Shown piece after piece: positions 1 through 8,303 of a stretch of 38,998 bases of DNA. Below the pieces are notes generated by a model that was not told where the DNA came from, searched no databases, and saw only the letters and a program-made list of their open reading frames with translations. Origin of the DNA: Desulfoluna sp. (GTDB taxonomy: Bacteria; Desulfobacterota; Desulfobacteria; Desulfobacterales; Desulfolunaceae); NCBI RefSeq assembly GCF_030145185.1, contig NZ_JAQYWB010000055.1, positions 1-38,998 on the forward strand, read 5' to 3'. Every line of letters starts with the position of its first letter. The first letter of the stretch is position 1. The position numbers were made by a program, and so were the translations under genes.

Positions 1-153
1 GCCGCACTCCGGTGCGGCATGGGTAACGACGAACTAAAAAGCCGCACCGGGGTGCGGCGCTCCGTTTCGGTTCGTCTTTCTCGGTTTTTTAAAGGTCCCG
101 GCCCAAACGATGACCAAGGCCGAAAAAAGGCATCTGGAGGCACGCTTTTATTG

Positions 154-370
154 CTTTTCCCTTTGTGCGTAAAGCGCACCCTATCCTCTATTCCTTAAGA
201 GCTTGGGTTTCGGAGCTATGATCGGCGGCGGTTTATCAGCCAATGATGGGCACGCTTCGCGCTTTGCCCATCCTACGGGTCCAACGGTATCCGAAGGTCA
301 AGGGTTATGCTGCAGGACTTCACACACGAGGCAAAAATTCGCTTTCGAGGTGGCTCACCTCGCCGCCGGA
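154..370 (+). repeat. 217-bp direct duplication, copy 1
   Basis: Aligns to 543-759 with the same 389-bp offset at both ends, so there is little or no net length change. It runs from the CTTTTCCCTTTGTGCG motif through the GATGGGCA element to GCCGCCGGA. Substitutions are scattered, so the duplication is not fresh. Confidence 0.8.
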
Positions 371-542
371 GGCTGGCTTTTATTGTCTTTTCCGGCATGG
401 TTCAATAATAAGCATTTCAGGGTAACTCTGGCCGGGGCAAGCCCCGGCAAAAAAAGCCGCGACGGAGCACGGCGCGCCCAGGAGGGTCCCGTGGTGCCTT
501 CACTCCACCTTCAAAATTGGAGCCCTGTTTTGAACCAGGCCT

Positions 543-759
543 CTTTTCCCTTTGTGCGTAAAGCGCACCCTTCCCTCTATTTCTTAAGAGCCAGGGTTTC
601 GGGGCTATGATTGGCGGCGGTTTATCAATCAATGATGGGCACGCTTCGCGCTTTGCCCATCCTACGGGTCAACGGTATCCGCAGGTCAAGGGTTATGCTG
701 CAGGACTTCACACACGAGGCAAAAGACCAGCTTTCGAGGTAGCTCACCTCGCCGCCGGA
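543..759 (+). repeat. 217-bp direct duplication, copy 2
   Basis: Second copy of 154-370. Its right part (from 731) also begins a different repeat, 731-940, which recurs at 2034-2244. The region is therefore a mosaic of overlapping repeat units rather than a single duplication. Confidence 0.8.
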
Positions 760-940
760 GTTATTCCGGTGAGAGTCAACGGTTGCGTTGGACACTGCCC
801 ACCGACCATTCATGCACTTGCGACGCACTGTGCGTTTCTTTGCACATCACGCGAATGCGGACGCATTTCAGCCCGGAGTAACGACACCCGATGCGCATTC
901 GCAAATCTGCTTTCGAGGTGGCTCACCTCGCCGCCGGAGG
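731..940 (+). repeat. ~210-bp dispersed repeat, copy A
   Basis: Both ends are the GAGGTG/CACCTC-GCCGCCGGAG element. The interior contains GTGCGACGCACTGTG-like and GCGAATGCGGACGCATTTCA motifs. The same order recurs at 2034-2244 with moderate divergence. Confidence 0.7.
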
Positions 941-980
941 CAGGCTTTTATTGTCTTTTGTGCGTAAAACGCATCCTGTT

Positions 981-1022
981 CACTATTCACTAACCCCCAT
1001 TCACTATTTGCTATTTGCTAAA
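981..1022 (+). repeat. Short heptanucleotide array (TTCACTA/TTTGCTA)
   Basis: Six 7-bp units in register: TTCACTA, TTCACTA, ACCCCCA, TTCACTA, TTTGCTA, TTTGCTA. It is a short relative of the long array at 4047-4226 and abuts the 3' end of the hydrolase gene. Confidence 0.7.
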
Positions 1023-1748
1023 CCGCCCCTTTTCCAAAAACCTCAAGGTCTCTTCCATGGCGGTTTTGTTTTTCATGATGAAGGGGTGGGTGGCGGGAAG
1101 GGTTCGGAAGTCGGTCATGCCGGTTACACGGGCTTTATCCACGGCCACTTTACCGTCGTCGGGGCCGGGGATCAGAACGGAGAGGATAAGATTGATGGAA
1201 CGGGTGCCTATGAGGACGCCCAAGGAGAAGGTCACAGGGCCGAGCTGGGCGGGGATCTGATCGGGGCCGGTGCCGAGTTGATTCCCGGCGGGGCCGTTGA
1301 TGGCCTGAAAGAGAGAGAGATTGCCCAACTTGTCCACAACCTCACTTCCCTGGTTTGGGGGGCTGAGCATGACGGCGCGGTATGGAGCGTCAATGAGGGC
1401 GTGTTCCACCATGTACCGGAGAAGAATCCCGCCCATGGAGTGGGTGACAAAAGCGAGGGAGCCTCCGGTGGATTTGTAAAAGGCGTTGACCTTGGGGGCC
1501 ACGTGGTCGCGGCAGAGGATCTCCACAGGATACTCGGTGGAGGGATAATCGATATTGAGGGTTTGGTACCCAGCGGATTGAAGGGCTTTTTCCATTTTTT
1601 TCATGGAGGAGGCCGAGCGCGCAAGGCCGTGGATAAGGACCACGCCTCTGGGGTGGTCCGGGGCTGTTGCCTTTGTTTCCTTCAAGCCAGCGGAGACGGT
1701 TGAAGAAAAGAACAACACAGCCAACAAAACGGGAATACCAAATTTCAT
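1011..1748 (-). CDS. Secreted alpha/beta hydrolase (lipase/esterase-like)
   Basis: Predicted exported serine hydrolase of 245 aa. Residues 1-20 form a signal peptide ending in VSA. The oxyanion segment VLIHG is at 37-41 and the nucleophile elbow HSMGG puts the serine at 104. Asp197 or Asp198 in PGPDDGKV and His221 in ATHPF complete a plausible triad. This is the pattern of EstA/PGAP1-like acetyltransferases and hydrolases acting on ester or lipid substrates; the substrate cannot be told. The reading frame stays open upstream, but that part only translates a repeat. The start at 1748 is preceded by GGAG eight bases away and gives the signal peptide. The dispersed repeat at 1765-1850 begins just beyond this ribosome binding site. 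Confidence 0.85.
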   Translation of the reverse strand: MKFGIPVLLAVLFFSSTVSAGLKETKATAPDHPRGVVLIHGLARSASSMKKMEKALQSAGYQTLNIDYPSTEYPVEILCRDHVAPKVNAFYKSTGGSLAFVTHSMGGILLRYMVEHALIDAPYRAVMLSPPNQGSEVVDKLGNLSLFQAINGPAGNQLGTGPDQIPAQLGPVTFSLGVLIGTRSINLILSVLIPGPDDGKVAVDKARVTGMTDFRTLPATHPFIMKNKTAMEETLRFLEKGRFSK

Positions 1749-1764
1749 TGTAAAATCTCCGAGT

Positions 1765-1850
1765 TGCCTCCGGCGTCCCTGCCGGGGGCTAAACTTTCGA
1801 TCCGCCTTCGCCCAAGGGCTACGGCGCGACAAGAAAGTTTGATGAACAGA
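1765..1850. repeat. Dispersed CCTCCGGC...GGCGCGACAAGAAAGTTT repeat, copy 1
   Basis: An 86-bp element whose core carries an inverted pair (AAACTTTC ... GAAAGTTT) around a GCCTTCGCCCAAGGGCTACGG-like centre. It is nearly identical to 3155-3240, and its first half recurs at 38531-38566. It lies in the 5' leader of the hydrolase gene, four bases beyond the Shine-Dalgarno sequence. Confidence 0.85.
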
Positions 1851-2033
1851 TTTAAAAAACGATATCGACTGATTGATCTTTACCGGCACCCCATGCGCAT
1901 CAGCTTTAAAGGCACTGCAGGGGAATGGCCACCACCCGCCGAAGGCAGAAAAATTCAGGCCGACATCTTTCGGGGTTTGCAACACCGTATGTGTCAACCG
2001 CCACCCTTGGAGGCCGTCGCACCCCGTAATCAA

Positions 2034-2244
2034 CTTTCGAGGTGGCACACCTTGCCGCCGGAGTTATTTCGGTTAAAGTCAACGGCTGAATTGGCTTCCG
2101 CCCATCTACAGCTCATGCACGTGCGACGCACTGTGAGTTTCCTTGCACTTCAAGCGAATGCGGACGCATTTCAGCCCGGAATGACGACTCCCGATGCGCA
2201 TTCGCAAACCCGCTTTCAAGGTGGCGCCACCTTGCCGCCGGAGG
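2034..2244 (+). repeat. ~210-bp dispersed repeat, copy B
   Basis: Diverged copy of 731-940, again bounded on both sides by GAGGTG-type palindromic elements (2034-2062 and about 2212-2240). It fills the space between the DUF3592 gene and the hydrolase leader. Confidence 0.7.
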
Positions 2245-2269
2245 CACGCATTTAATCTTTCCCCTGCGG

Positions 2270-3055
2270 TCATCCCAGCGGTGCACACCGTGCCAGCACC
2301 GTCTCTTCTACCACGCAAGCGCGGTCCGGTGAGGCGTTGTCCACAAGCACCTGAACGGCGCTGCCCCTTTTTTTCCCGTGCCAGCTCTCATCAACCACCA
2401 CCACGGAGGTGCCTTTGACCGCCCTGCCCTCGTCGGTGATACCGGTGAATGCCACCTGGATGCGGGTGGCGGTAAAGGGCACGCAGTGGGCCGATGAAAG
2501 GAAGTCGACCGTACCGTCAATGAGGGTGCCCCGAAGGTAGAGCCGCCGTCTGGCGACGGCTCCTAACCAGGCATAGATCAAAAACGGGAGGCCCATCATG
2601 AAAAACATTCCGGCGATCACGGCAATGGCCCATGAGGGGAAACGCACTGGAGGAAAATCGGGGAGGATGGAGTCGGCGTCCCCCACAAGGGCTGTGACGG
2701 TCTGGCCGGGTTTGAGGTCGTAGCCCGCTTCGGCCAGGGTCTGAACGGTATCGGTGATGGGGATATTTCCCCACTGGTAACGATAGGTAATGCGCACCGG
2801 GTTTCGGTTCTGAATGGTGATGCGTGTCACGGGGTTCACGTCCACCACCGTGGCAGTGAACGGGGCTCCTGCGGCCAAAAGGGATTCAAAATCAGGTCCC
2901 TTGCCGTCCATGGAGGTGATGAGCCAGCTGAGCAGGATCAGGACGCCTGCGGGAAGGACCGCCAGCATGAGGCCCACGGAGATGGCCCGAGGACGATCCA
3001 GCAAAAATCGGATAAAAAGACTGGCAGGCACGCGCCGGTAAACCGTATCGTTCAT
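2270..3055 (-). CDS. DUF3592-like membrane protein
   Basis: A 261-aa protein with two predicted membrane helices (about 24-48 and 141-166). Between them is a soluble beta-rich segment with the DUF3592 layout: a GxPFTATVVDV-like strand, then ITYRYQW, then a KPGQTVTALVGD turn. The C-terminal part after the second helix repeats a similar beta-sheet pattern. DUF3592 proteins are bacterial membrane proteins without an established reaction. The start at 3055 is preceded by AAGGGGAAC at good spacing. The longer open frame upstream runs into repeat DNA and is not used. It stands alone between repeat blocks, with no operon partner. Confidence 0.75.
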   Translation of the reverse strand: MNDTVYRRVPASLFIRFLLDRPRAISVGLMLAVLPAGVLILLSWLITSMDGKGPDFESLLAAGAPFTATVVDVNPVTRITIQNRNPVRITYRYQWGNIPITDTVQTLAEAGYDLKPGQTVTALVGDADSILPDFPPVRFPSWAIAVIAGMFFMMGLPFLIYAWLGAVARRRLYLRGTLIDGTVDFLSSAHCVPFTATRIQVAFTGITDEGRAVKGTSVVVVDESWHGKKRGSAVQVLVDNASPDRACVVEETVLARCAPLG

Positions 3056-4046
3056 CGTGTTCCCCTTAAAAAATAATAAAAAAAGCGTGCTTGGTTCTTG
3101 GTTCTTCGTTCTTCGTTCGGGGAGTCGCTGCGCTCCATTAAATAAAAAAAAGCGTGCCTCCGGCGGCCCTGCCGGGGGCCAAACTTTTGATCCGCCTTCG
3201 CCCAAGGGCTACGGCGCGACAAGAAAGTTTGATAAACAGGTATAAAAATACGACCCTGGCACATCTTACGTGGCCGCAACATGTTCAACACACGTATCAC
3301 AGCTGTCTTGAAAGGCAAAAGATGTTCTTTGTTTCTTAGACGGGGGATGTCGCTTCATTAAATAAAAAAAGCGTGCTTTGTGCTTGGTTCTTTGTGCTTC
3401 GTTCGAGGAGTCGCTACGCTCCATCAAATAAAAAAAAGCGTGCTTCGTGCTTGGTTCTTTGTGCTTCGTTCGAGGAGTCGCTGTGGTTCATTAATTTTAA
3501 AAAGCCGGGGCGCAGGGGGGGACTCACAGGTTGCGGGGATTTTAAGCATGGAGGCAGAGCCTCCGGGGAGCATTACCAGGCGGAGCCTGGGAACGAGGGG
3601 AAAAGGTTCTTCGTGCTTCGTTCGAGGAGTCGCTGCGCTTCATTAAAAAAAGCGTGCTTCGTGCTTGGTTCTTTGTGCTTCGTTCGAGGAGTCGCTGCGC
3701 TTCATCAATTTTAAAAAGCCGTGGTGCAAGGGGGAAATTCAGAGGTTGCGGGGGTTTAAGATTGGAGGCGGAGCCTCCGGGGGGTATTACCAGGCGGAGC
3801 CTGGGAACGAGGGGAAAAGGTTCTTCGTGCTTGGTTCTTAGTTCTTCGTTCGAGGAGTCGCTGCGCCCCATTAAATAAAAAAAGCGTGCTTAGTGCTTGG
3901 TGCTTGGTTCTTCGTTCGAGGAGTCGCTGCGCTCCATTAAATAAAAAAAGCGTGCTTCGTGCTTGGTTCTTGGTGCTTCGTTCGGGGAGTCGCTACGCTC
4001 CATCAATGATAAAAAAAACCATGATGATTGTTTCGGCCACCATCTT
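3056..4046. repeat. Compound repeat block (66-bp and 114-bp units)
   Basis: No gene. About eight full or partial copies of a ~66-bp unit occur (beginning near 3085, 3370, 3437, 3605, 3651, 3820, 3884 and 3950). Each carries A-rich DNA, GCGTGCTTCGTGCTTGG and GTTCGAGGAGTCGCTGCGCT. Much of the unit is itself 7-bp periodic (GTGCTTC, GTGCTTG, GTTCTTT, GTGCTTC, GTTCGAG). A second ~114-bp unit, with two hairpins (GGAGGC/GCCTCC and CCAGGC/GCCTGG) and ending GGGAACGAGGGG, lies at 3493-3606 and 3707-3821, exactly 214 bp apart. Confidence 0.85.
3155..3240. repeat. Dispersed CCTCCGGC...GGCGCGACAAGAAAGTTT repeat, copy 2
   Basis: Near-identical to 1765-1850 over 86 bp. It lies about 100 bp upstream of the DUF3592 start and is embedded in the compound repeat block. 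Confidence 0.85.
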
Positions 4047-4226
4047 TTCACTTTTCACTTTTCACTTTTCACTATTCACTATTCACCACTCACTATTCAC
4101 TATTCACTATTCACCACTCACTATTCACCACTCACTATTCACCACTCACTATTCACTATTCACCACTCACTATTCACTATTCACCACTCACTATTCACTA
4201 TTCACCACTCACTATTCACTATTCAC
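4047..4226 (+). repeat. Heptanucleotide tandem array (TTTCACT/ATTCACT/ATTCACC/ACTCACT)
   Basis: About 26 consecutive 7-bp units in perfect register over 180 bp. It begins with TTTCACT units, then alternates ATTCACT, ATTCACC and ACTCACT. There are no spacers, so it is not a CRISPR. It ends one base before the terminator of the DUF1846 gene. The long frames reading HYSLFTIH-type protein are artefacts of the array. Confidence 0.95.
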
Positions 4227-4254
4227 AAAAAAGGCCCGCAAAGCGGGCCTTTTT
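4227..4254 (-). terminator. Rho-independent terminator (bidirectional) of the DUF1846 gene
   Basis: Stem GGCCCGC/GCGGGCC with an AAA loop, flanked by six A and five T, so it works on either strand. It starts three bases past the DUF1846 stop codon. Confidence 0.9.
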
Positions 4255-4256
4255 AC

Positions 4257-5777
4257 TTACGCCGTATACAAGTTGTTAGACGAAAAAACCGGGTCGGTGG
4301 TGAGGTAAACACCCAGGCGGCGGAGGCCAGCTTCATCGCCGGGGGTGGGCATGTGGGTCATGTGCATCTCACAGCCTTTGAACTCTTTGAGCCCTTCCAT
4401 GGCCAGCTGTACCGCGTGGTTGCTGGTGGCGCTGATGGCCAGGGTGATCAGGGTCTCCTGGAGATCCAGGGAGAGGTTCTTTTCACCGAGGACTTCGGTT
4501 TTCAGGTTGTTCACCGAATCCACCGTGGACTGAGGCAGGAGCTGAATTTTACCGGGAATCTCGGCCAGGTATTTCAGGGCCCGGCAGATAGCGCTTGCCG
4601 CAGCATGCATCCGGGGCGAGTTGGAGCCGGTGATGATGGTGCCGTCCTTGAGCTTGATGGCGGCACCGCAGTGGAGCCCTTCATTGCCGAGGCGGGGGTC
4701 GGATTTCGCCTCTTCTGCGATTTTCCGGGCAGGTCCCACCACCGGGCGGTCCTCTTCGGTGAGATCAAACTCCTTCATCAGGAGCTCTGCGCGCTGGACG
4801 GTATCCTTATCCACCATGCCGAGGACGTATTCACAGCGATAACGCAGGTAGCGACGGATCAGCTCCTGCATGGAGGCCTTTTTGGCCCCTTCGTCGTCCA
4901 CGATGGCAAAGCCCACACGGTTCACGCCCATGTCGGTGGGAGAACGATAGAACGTCTCGTCACCCGAAATCTTCTGAAGAATCCGCTTCAGCACGGGGAA
5001 GACGTCGACGTCACGGTTGTAGTTTACCGATTTTTTGTCATACGCTTCTAAATGGTAGGGGTCGATCATGTTGACGTCTGCCAGGTCCGCCGTGGCGGCT
5101 TCATAAGCAATGTTCACGGGGTGTTTCAAGGGCAGGTTCCAGACGGGGAAGGTCTCGAACTTGGCGTACCCGGCCTGAATGCCGTGTTTATGATCATGAT
5201 AGAGCTGGGAGAGACAGGTGGCCATCTTGCCGCTGCCTGGACCGGGCCCGGTGACGATAACCAGGGGTTTTTCGGTCTTTACGTAATCATTAACCCCGTA
5301 GCCCTCTTCACTGACGATGGTGTCCACATCCGTGGGGTAACCCTTGGTGAAATAGTGGGTGTAGACGTTAACACCGCGTCGCTCCAGCTTGGTTTTAAAG
5401 AGCACCGCCGCGGGCTGGTTTTCAAAACGGGTGATGATGACGCCACGAACCTCGATGCCCCATTCAGACAGGTCGTCGATAATCTTGAGGATATCTGTTT
5501 CATAAGTGATACCGAAGTCGGCACGGACTTTTTTCCGTTCGATGTCCCCGGCATAAATGCAGATCAGTACCTCCGCCTGGTCTTTCAACTTCTGCAGGAG
5601 GCGGACCTTAATGTTGGGGTCATAGCCGGGAAGCACACGGGCGGCATGATAGTCAAACATCAGCTTTCCGCCAAACTCCAGGTAGAGTTTGTTGTCAAAT
5701 TGCTCAATACGCATCCGGATCTCACCGGCCTGCTCGCGCAGGTACTTCTCATTATCAAAAATCTGATTTGTACTCAT
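4257..5777 (-). CDS. DUF1846 / UPF0371 family protein
   Basis: A 506-aa protein of the DUF1846 (UPF0371) family, which is conserved in anaerobes and firmicutes. Structures exist but no established reaction is known to me. A glycine-rich GPGPGSGK loop at 177-184 resembles a phosphate-binding P-loop. Full length is typical for the family. The start at 5777 (MSTNQIF) is preferred over the in-frame ATG nine codons earlier, because TTGAGG lies just upstream and the family begins at this point. The gene is monocistronic with a strong terminator directly after the stop. The function remains open; nucleotide binding is only an inference from the loop. Confidence 0.9.
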   Translation of the reverse strand: MSTNQIFDNEKYLREQAGEIRMRIEQFDNKLYLEFGGKLMFDYHAARVLPGYDPNIKVRLLQKLKDQAEVLICIYAGDIERKKVRADFGITYETDILKIIDDLSEWGIEVRGVIITRFENQPAAVLFKTKLERRGVNVYTHYFTKGYPTDVDTIVSEEGYGVNDYVKTEKPLVIVTGPGPGSGKMATCLSQLYHDHKHGIQAGYAKFETFPVWNLPLKHPVNIAYEAATADLADVNMIDPYHLEAYDKKSVNYNRDVDVFPVLKRILQKISGDETFYRSPTDMGVNRVGFAIVDDEGAKKASMQELIRRYLRYRCEYVLGMVDKDTVQRAELLMKEFDLTEEDRPVVGPARKIAEEAKSDPRLGNEGLHCGAAIKLKDGTIITGSNSPRMHAAASAICRALKYLAEIPGKIQLLPQSTVDSVNNLKTEVLGEKNLSLDLQETLITLAISATSNHAVQLAMEGLKEFKGCEMHMTHMPTPGDEAGLRRLGVYLTTDPVFSSNNLYTA

Positions 5778-6366
5778 AAACAAAACCTCAAGGGATCGGG
5801 TCAAAAGCCATCATGAAAACGCAGGAAACCCTGCGGCACAGAAAAACACACCGCAACGTCAGCTTAAATCATTCAAACAGCTCTTTCAGGGGTATGAAAT
5901 GGTGGTTCCGAAAAATGCAGGGTTCCGGCTCAGCCGAACACGGCACTTTATAGTGGCCACGCCGTCGCAGATACACGATCAGGACAGAGCAGCCGTTTCA
6001 TCGACTTCGTACAACGACATCTAAACTCAGCCCGGGATCGGGTTAAGGGATGGTGAACAGGTCATCGGGTGACACAATCTTTCGGAATTACCATAGGTGA
6101 AGAGAACTGCAAAGAAGATTCTTTTGTTCAAGTCCCGGCCGATCAGGCCAAATCCATGGAGAAAGCCCAATGACAAAGTATTGCGCATTTCGGGTGCAGA
6201 AATATAGAAATCATCCGCCCCCCTGCCCGCCCCTCCCGCGTCCCGTGGATCGACCGGCAGACCAACCGGACATTGACCCCTTTTCCCCCTGTGTGCTAAC
6301 GTACGGGTATTCTGGTTCATCCTCGCATCCGCAAACACACCCCACCTCTCACGCAAAGGATACCCC
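5778..6366. other. Divergent intergenic region
   Basis: 589 bp between the divergently transcribed DUF1846 and flavin oxidoreductase genes. It must hold both promoters, but I see no convincing consensus hexamers, no repeat of the families found elsewhere and no credible small gene. Confidence 0.6.
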
Positions 6367-7401
6367 ATGAAAACTCGCATGACAGAACTTTTCGGCTGCA
6401 GGTACCCCATTCAATGCGGAGGCATGCTCTGGATCGCCAAACCCTCCCTGGCAGCGGCTATCAGCAACGCGGGTGCCCTGGGCAACCTCACCTCCGGGAA
6501 CTACAACAGCGCCGATGAATTGCGAGCGGCCATTGATGAGACACGGCAACTGACTTCGGCCCCCTTTATCGTCAACATCACCACCATGCCCTCCATTCGC
6601 CTGCCTGTTGAGCTGCTTCAGGCTTTTTTCCGGGTCTGCTGTGAAAAAAAAGTGTGCGCCATGGAGATCGCCGGGGCCCCGGTGGACCGTTTTCTGGGGC
6701 CTGAATTTCTTCCCATGGCCCATGAGGCCGGCGTGAAGGTACTGCACAAGGTGGGCACGGTGAAACATGCGGTCCACGCCCAGAAGGTGGGCTACGATGC
6801 CGTGACCATCGCCGGATTTGAAGAAGGGGGCTTTCCCCACAAAGACAATGTCTCCACCCTGGTTCTCGTGCCGAGGGTGGTCTCCGAGGTGGATCTTCCT
6901 GTACTGGCCGCAGGCGGGATGGCCAACGGTCGCAGCCTGGCCGCCGCCCTCTCCCTGGGTGCCGATGGCATCATGATGGCCACTCGCTTTCTTGCCACCC
7001 GGGAGAGCGAGGTCCACCCCAACATCCACAAGGTGCTTATGGAGAAACAAGAATACGACACCTCCCTGAACCTGCAGTCGCTCTTAAGCGGTTTCGGCCT
7101 TCAGGTCCGCGCCCTGTCCAATGCCATCATGAAAAAAGTGGAGGAGGTGGAAAAGGCCGGAGGAGACCTCACGGATCTTTTGCCCCTCATCTCCGGCGAA
7201 CGTGCCAGGGCCGTCTGGAAAGAGGGCAACGCCGAGGAGGCCATGCTCACCATCGGACAATCCGTGGGGCTGATCGATGATATCCCCAGCGTGTCCGAAC
7301 TTATCGAACGCATGATCATGGAGGCCAGGGAAACGATCCACAAGACCCATGGACTCCTGAACACAGACGATGAGCCCTGGAAACAAAAAAGCACCGCCTG
7401 A
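6367..7401 (+). CDS. NAD(P)H-dependent flavin oxidoreductase, nitronate monooxygenase family
   Basis: A 344-aa TIM-barrel FMN enzyme of the 2-nitropropane dioxygenase/nitronate monooxygenase family. The N-terminal YPIQCGGM (13-20), the AAGGMANG phosphate-binding loop (181-188) and GADGIMMATRF (198-208) are FMN-site hallmarks. The family's usual GGH catalytic histidine motif reads EEGGFPH here (152-158), so Phe replaces His, with a histidine two residues later. The substrate is therefore uncertain and true nitronate oxidation is doubtful. Relatives in acyl-CoA-degrading anaerobes often sit with beta-oxidation genes. The start has an AAAGGA sequence upstream and nothing longer is in frame. The lipoprotein gene follows 71 bp downstream. 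Confidence 0.85.
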   Translation: MKTRMTELFGCRYPIQCGGMLWIAKPSLAAAISNAGALGNLTSGNYNSADELRAAIDETRQLTSAPFIVNITTMPSIRLPVELLQAFFRVCCEKKVCAMEIAGAPVDRFLGPEFLPMAHEAGVKVLHKVGTVKHAVHAQKVGYDAVTIAGFEEGGFPHKDNVSTLVLVPRVVSEVDLPVLAAGGMANGRSLAAALSLGADGIMMATRFLATRESEVHPNIHKVLMEKQEYDTSLNLQSLLSGFGLQVRALSNAIMKKVEEVEKAGGDLTDLLPLISGERARAVWKEGNAEEAMLTIGQSVGLIDDIPSVSELIERMIMEARETIHKTHGLLNTDDEPWKQKSTA

Positions 7402-7472
7402 TGCCTTGACGACAGAGGCCATCCGGTTTAAGACTTGGGCAAAATCAAAACATGACTCACACTCGGTACCCC

Positions 7473-8201
7473 ATGAAACGTTATCTCACAGCAACAGCGA
7501 TCATCCTTTTATTATTCACATCCTGCAGCGTGGGGTCGGCCATCCGCAGTGGGGCAAAAACCGTCTACAAAACCGCCGTAGACGAACGAAGTATCAAGCA
7601 CATTTTAAATGATAAAAAACTCACCGCCCTTATGCTGGAAAAAATTCTGGCCGATGATGTCACCATGGTGCTCGATGTCTCGGCCAAGTGCTATTACGGC
7701 TTCCCCTTTATTGTGGGGCAATGTGAAACCCTGGCCGAAGCCGATCGGCTTGTGGCCATCGCCCGGGAGGTCACCGGCAAGCCTCCGGTCCCCTATATCC
7801 TTAAAAAAGGGGACGAGACCGCCTGCAACATCGCCGATAACCTGCGCATTACCACGGAACTCAACGCCCGACTGCTGGCCGATAAAGCGGTCTTCTCCAC
7901 CAACATCTTCGTCAAATCCGTGCAGTGCCACGCCGTGCTGTTGGGGGTGGTCAGCTCCAAAGAGGCGATGCAGGCCGCCGAATATCATGCAGCCCAGATC
8001 CCCGGCGTCAAAAAGGTACGCTCCTTTCTCGTGGCCACGGGCACAGGCCGCTCCTGGGAAGCAGTCATGGACTCCATCGCCGGGATGACCATGGAAGACG
8101 AAGACGACCTGATCAAAGACGAGCAGCCCGACGCCCCGGAAGCCCCCATCCCTCCCCCAGACACAACGCCCAAACCCGTAGCGGACCCCATCACAGAGTA
8201 A
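7473..8201 (+). CDS. BON-domain lipoprotein
   Basis: A 242-aa envelope lipoprotein. A short charged start, a hydrophobic run and the lipobox LFTSC put the lipidated cysteine at 18. The middle segment (about 105-180) has the alternating alpha/beta pattern of a BON domain, with the closing 'IPGVKKVRSFLV' strand seen in OsmY/YraP-type proteins. A related segment precedes it. The C-terminus is an acidic and proline-rich tail. The in-frame ATG seven codons upstream (7452) is possible, but 7473 gives a compact signal peptide; neither has a strong ribosome binding site. Same strand as the flavin oxidoreductase. BON proteins bind phospholipid membranes; the role here is not known. Confidence 0.75.
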   Translation: MKRYLTATAIILLLFTSCSVGSAIRSGAKTVYKTAVDERSIKHILNDKKLTALMLEKILADDVTMVLDVSAKCYYGFPFIVGQCETLAEADRLVAIAREVTGKPPVPYILKKGDETACNIADNLRITTELNARLLADKAVFSTNIFVKSVQCHAVLLGVVSSKEAMQAAEYHAAQIPGVKKVRSFLVATGTGRSWEAVMDSIAGMTMEDEDDLIKDEQPDAPEAPIPPPDTTPKPVADPITE

Positions 8202-8303
8202 GGCCTCAAAGCGATTCGTTTTCAAGGTGTTTTTGCCTCAGAGGCTTCACCACCCTTGCCGACGGAGTCTTGTTTGGAGCTGAACAGTTACGATTTTCGT
8301 TCC

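Larger units (their letters stand above)
1..1010. repeat. Repeat-rich non-coding region at the window edge
   Basis: No convincing gene lies here. Two GC-rich hairpins (1-18 and 41-58, each built from GCCGCAC facing GTGCGGC) open the window. A 217-bp segment at 154-370 recurs at 543-759 with a constant 389-bp offset and scattered substitutions. Palindromic 29-bp elements built on GAGGTG/CACCTC followed by GCCGCCGGA sit at 342-370, 731-759 and 910-938. A GATGGGCA...TGCCCATC element lies at 245-272 and 634-661. A perfect GCCGGGGC/GCCCCGGC hairpin sits at 431-448. Short ORFs here are translations of repeats that match each other rather than any known protein. Confidence 0.8.

Noticed and set aside
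1-58. Two GC hairpins as terminators
   Set aside because: Neither is followed by a U-run on either strand, and no gene end is visible next to them.
431-448. Perfect GCCGGGGC hairpin followed by A-run as a terminator
   Set aside because: The A-run is on the wrong side: on the plus strand it gives A, and on the minus strand the T-run precedes the stem. It is better seen as a dispersed repeat.
4047-4226. Repeat array as a CRISPR
   Set aside because: Units are 7 bp and contiguous, with no unique spacers and no cas genes nearby.
3963-5051. 362-aa open frame through the heptamer array into the DUF1846 region
   Set aside because: It translates the array as HYSLFTIH repeats and then runs antisense to DUF1846.
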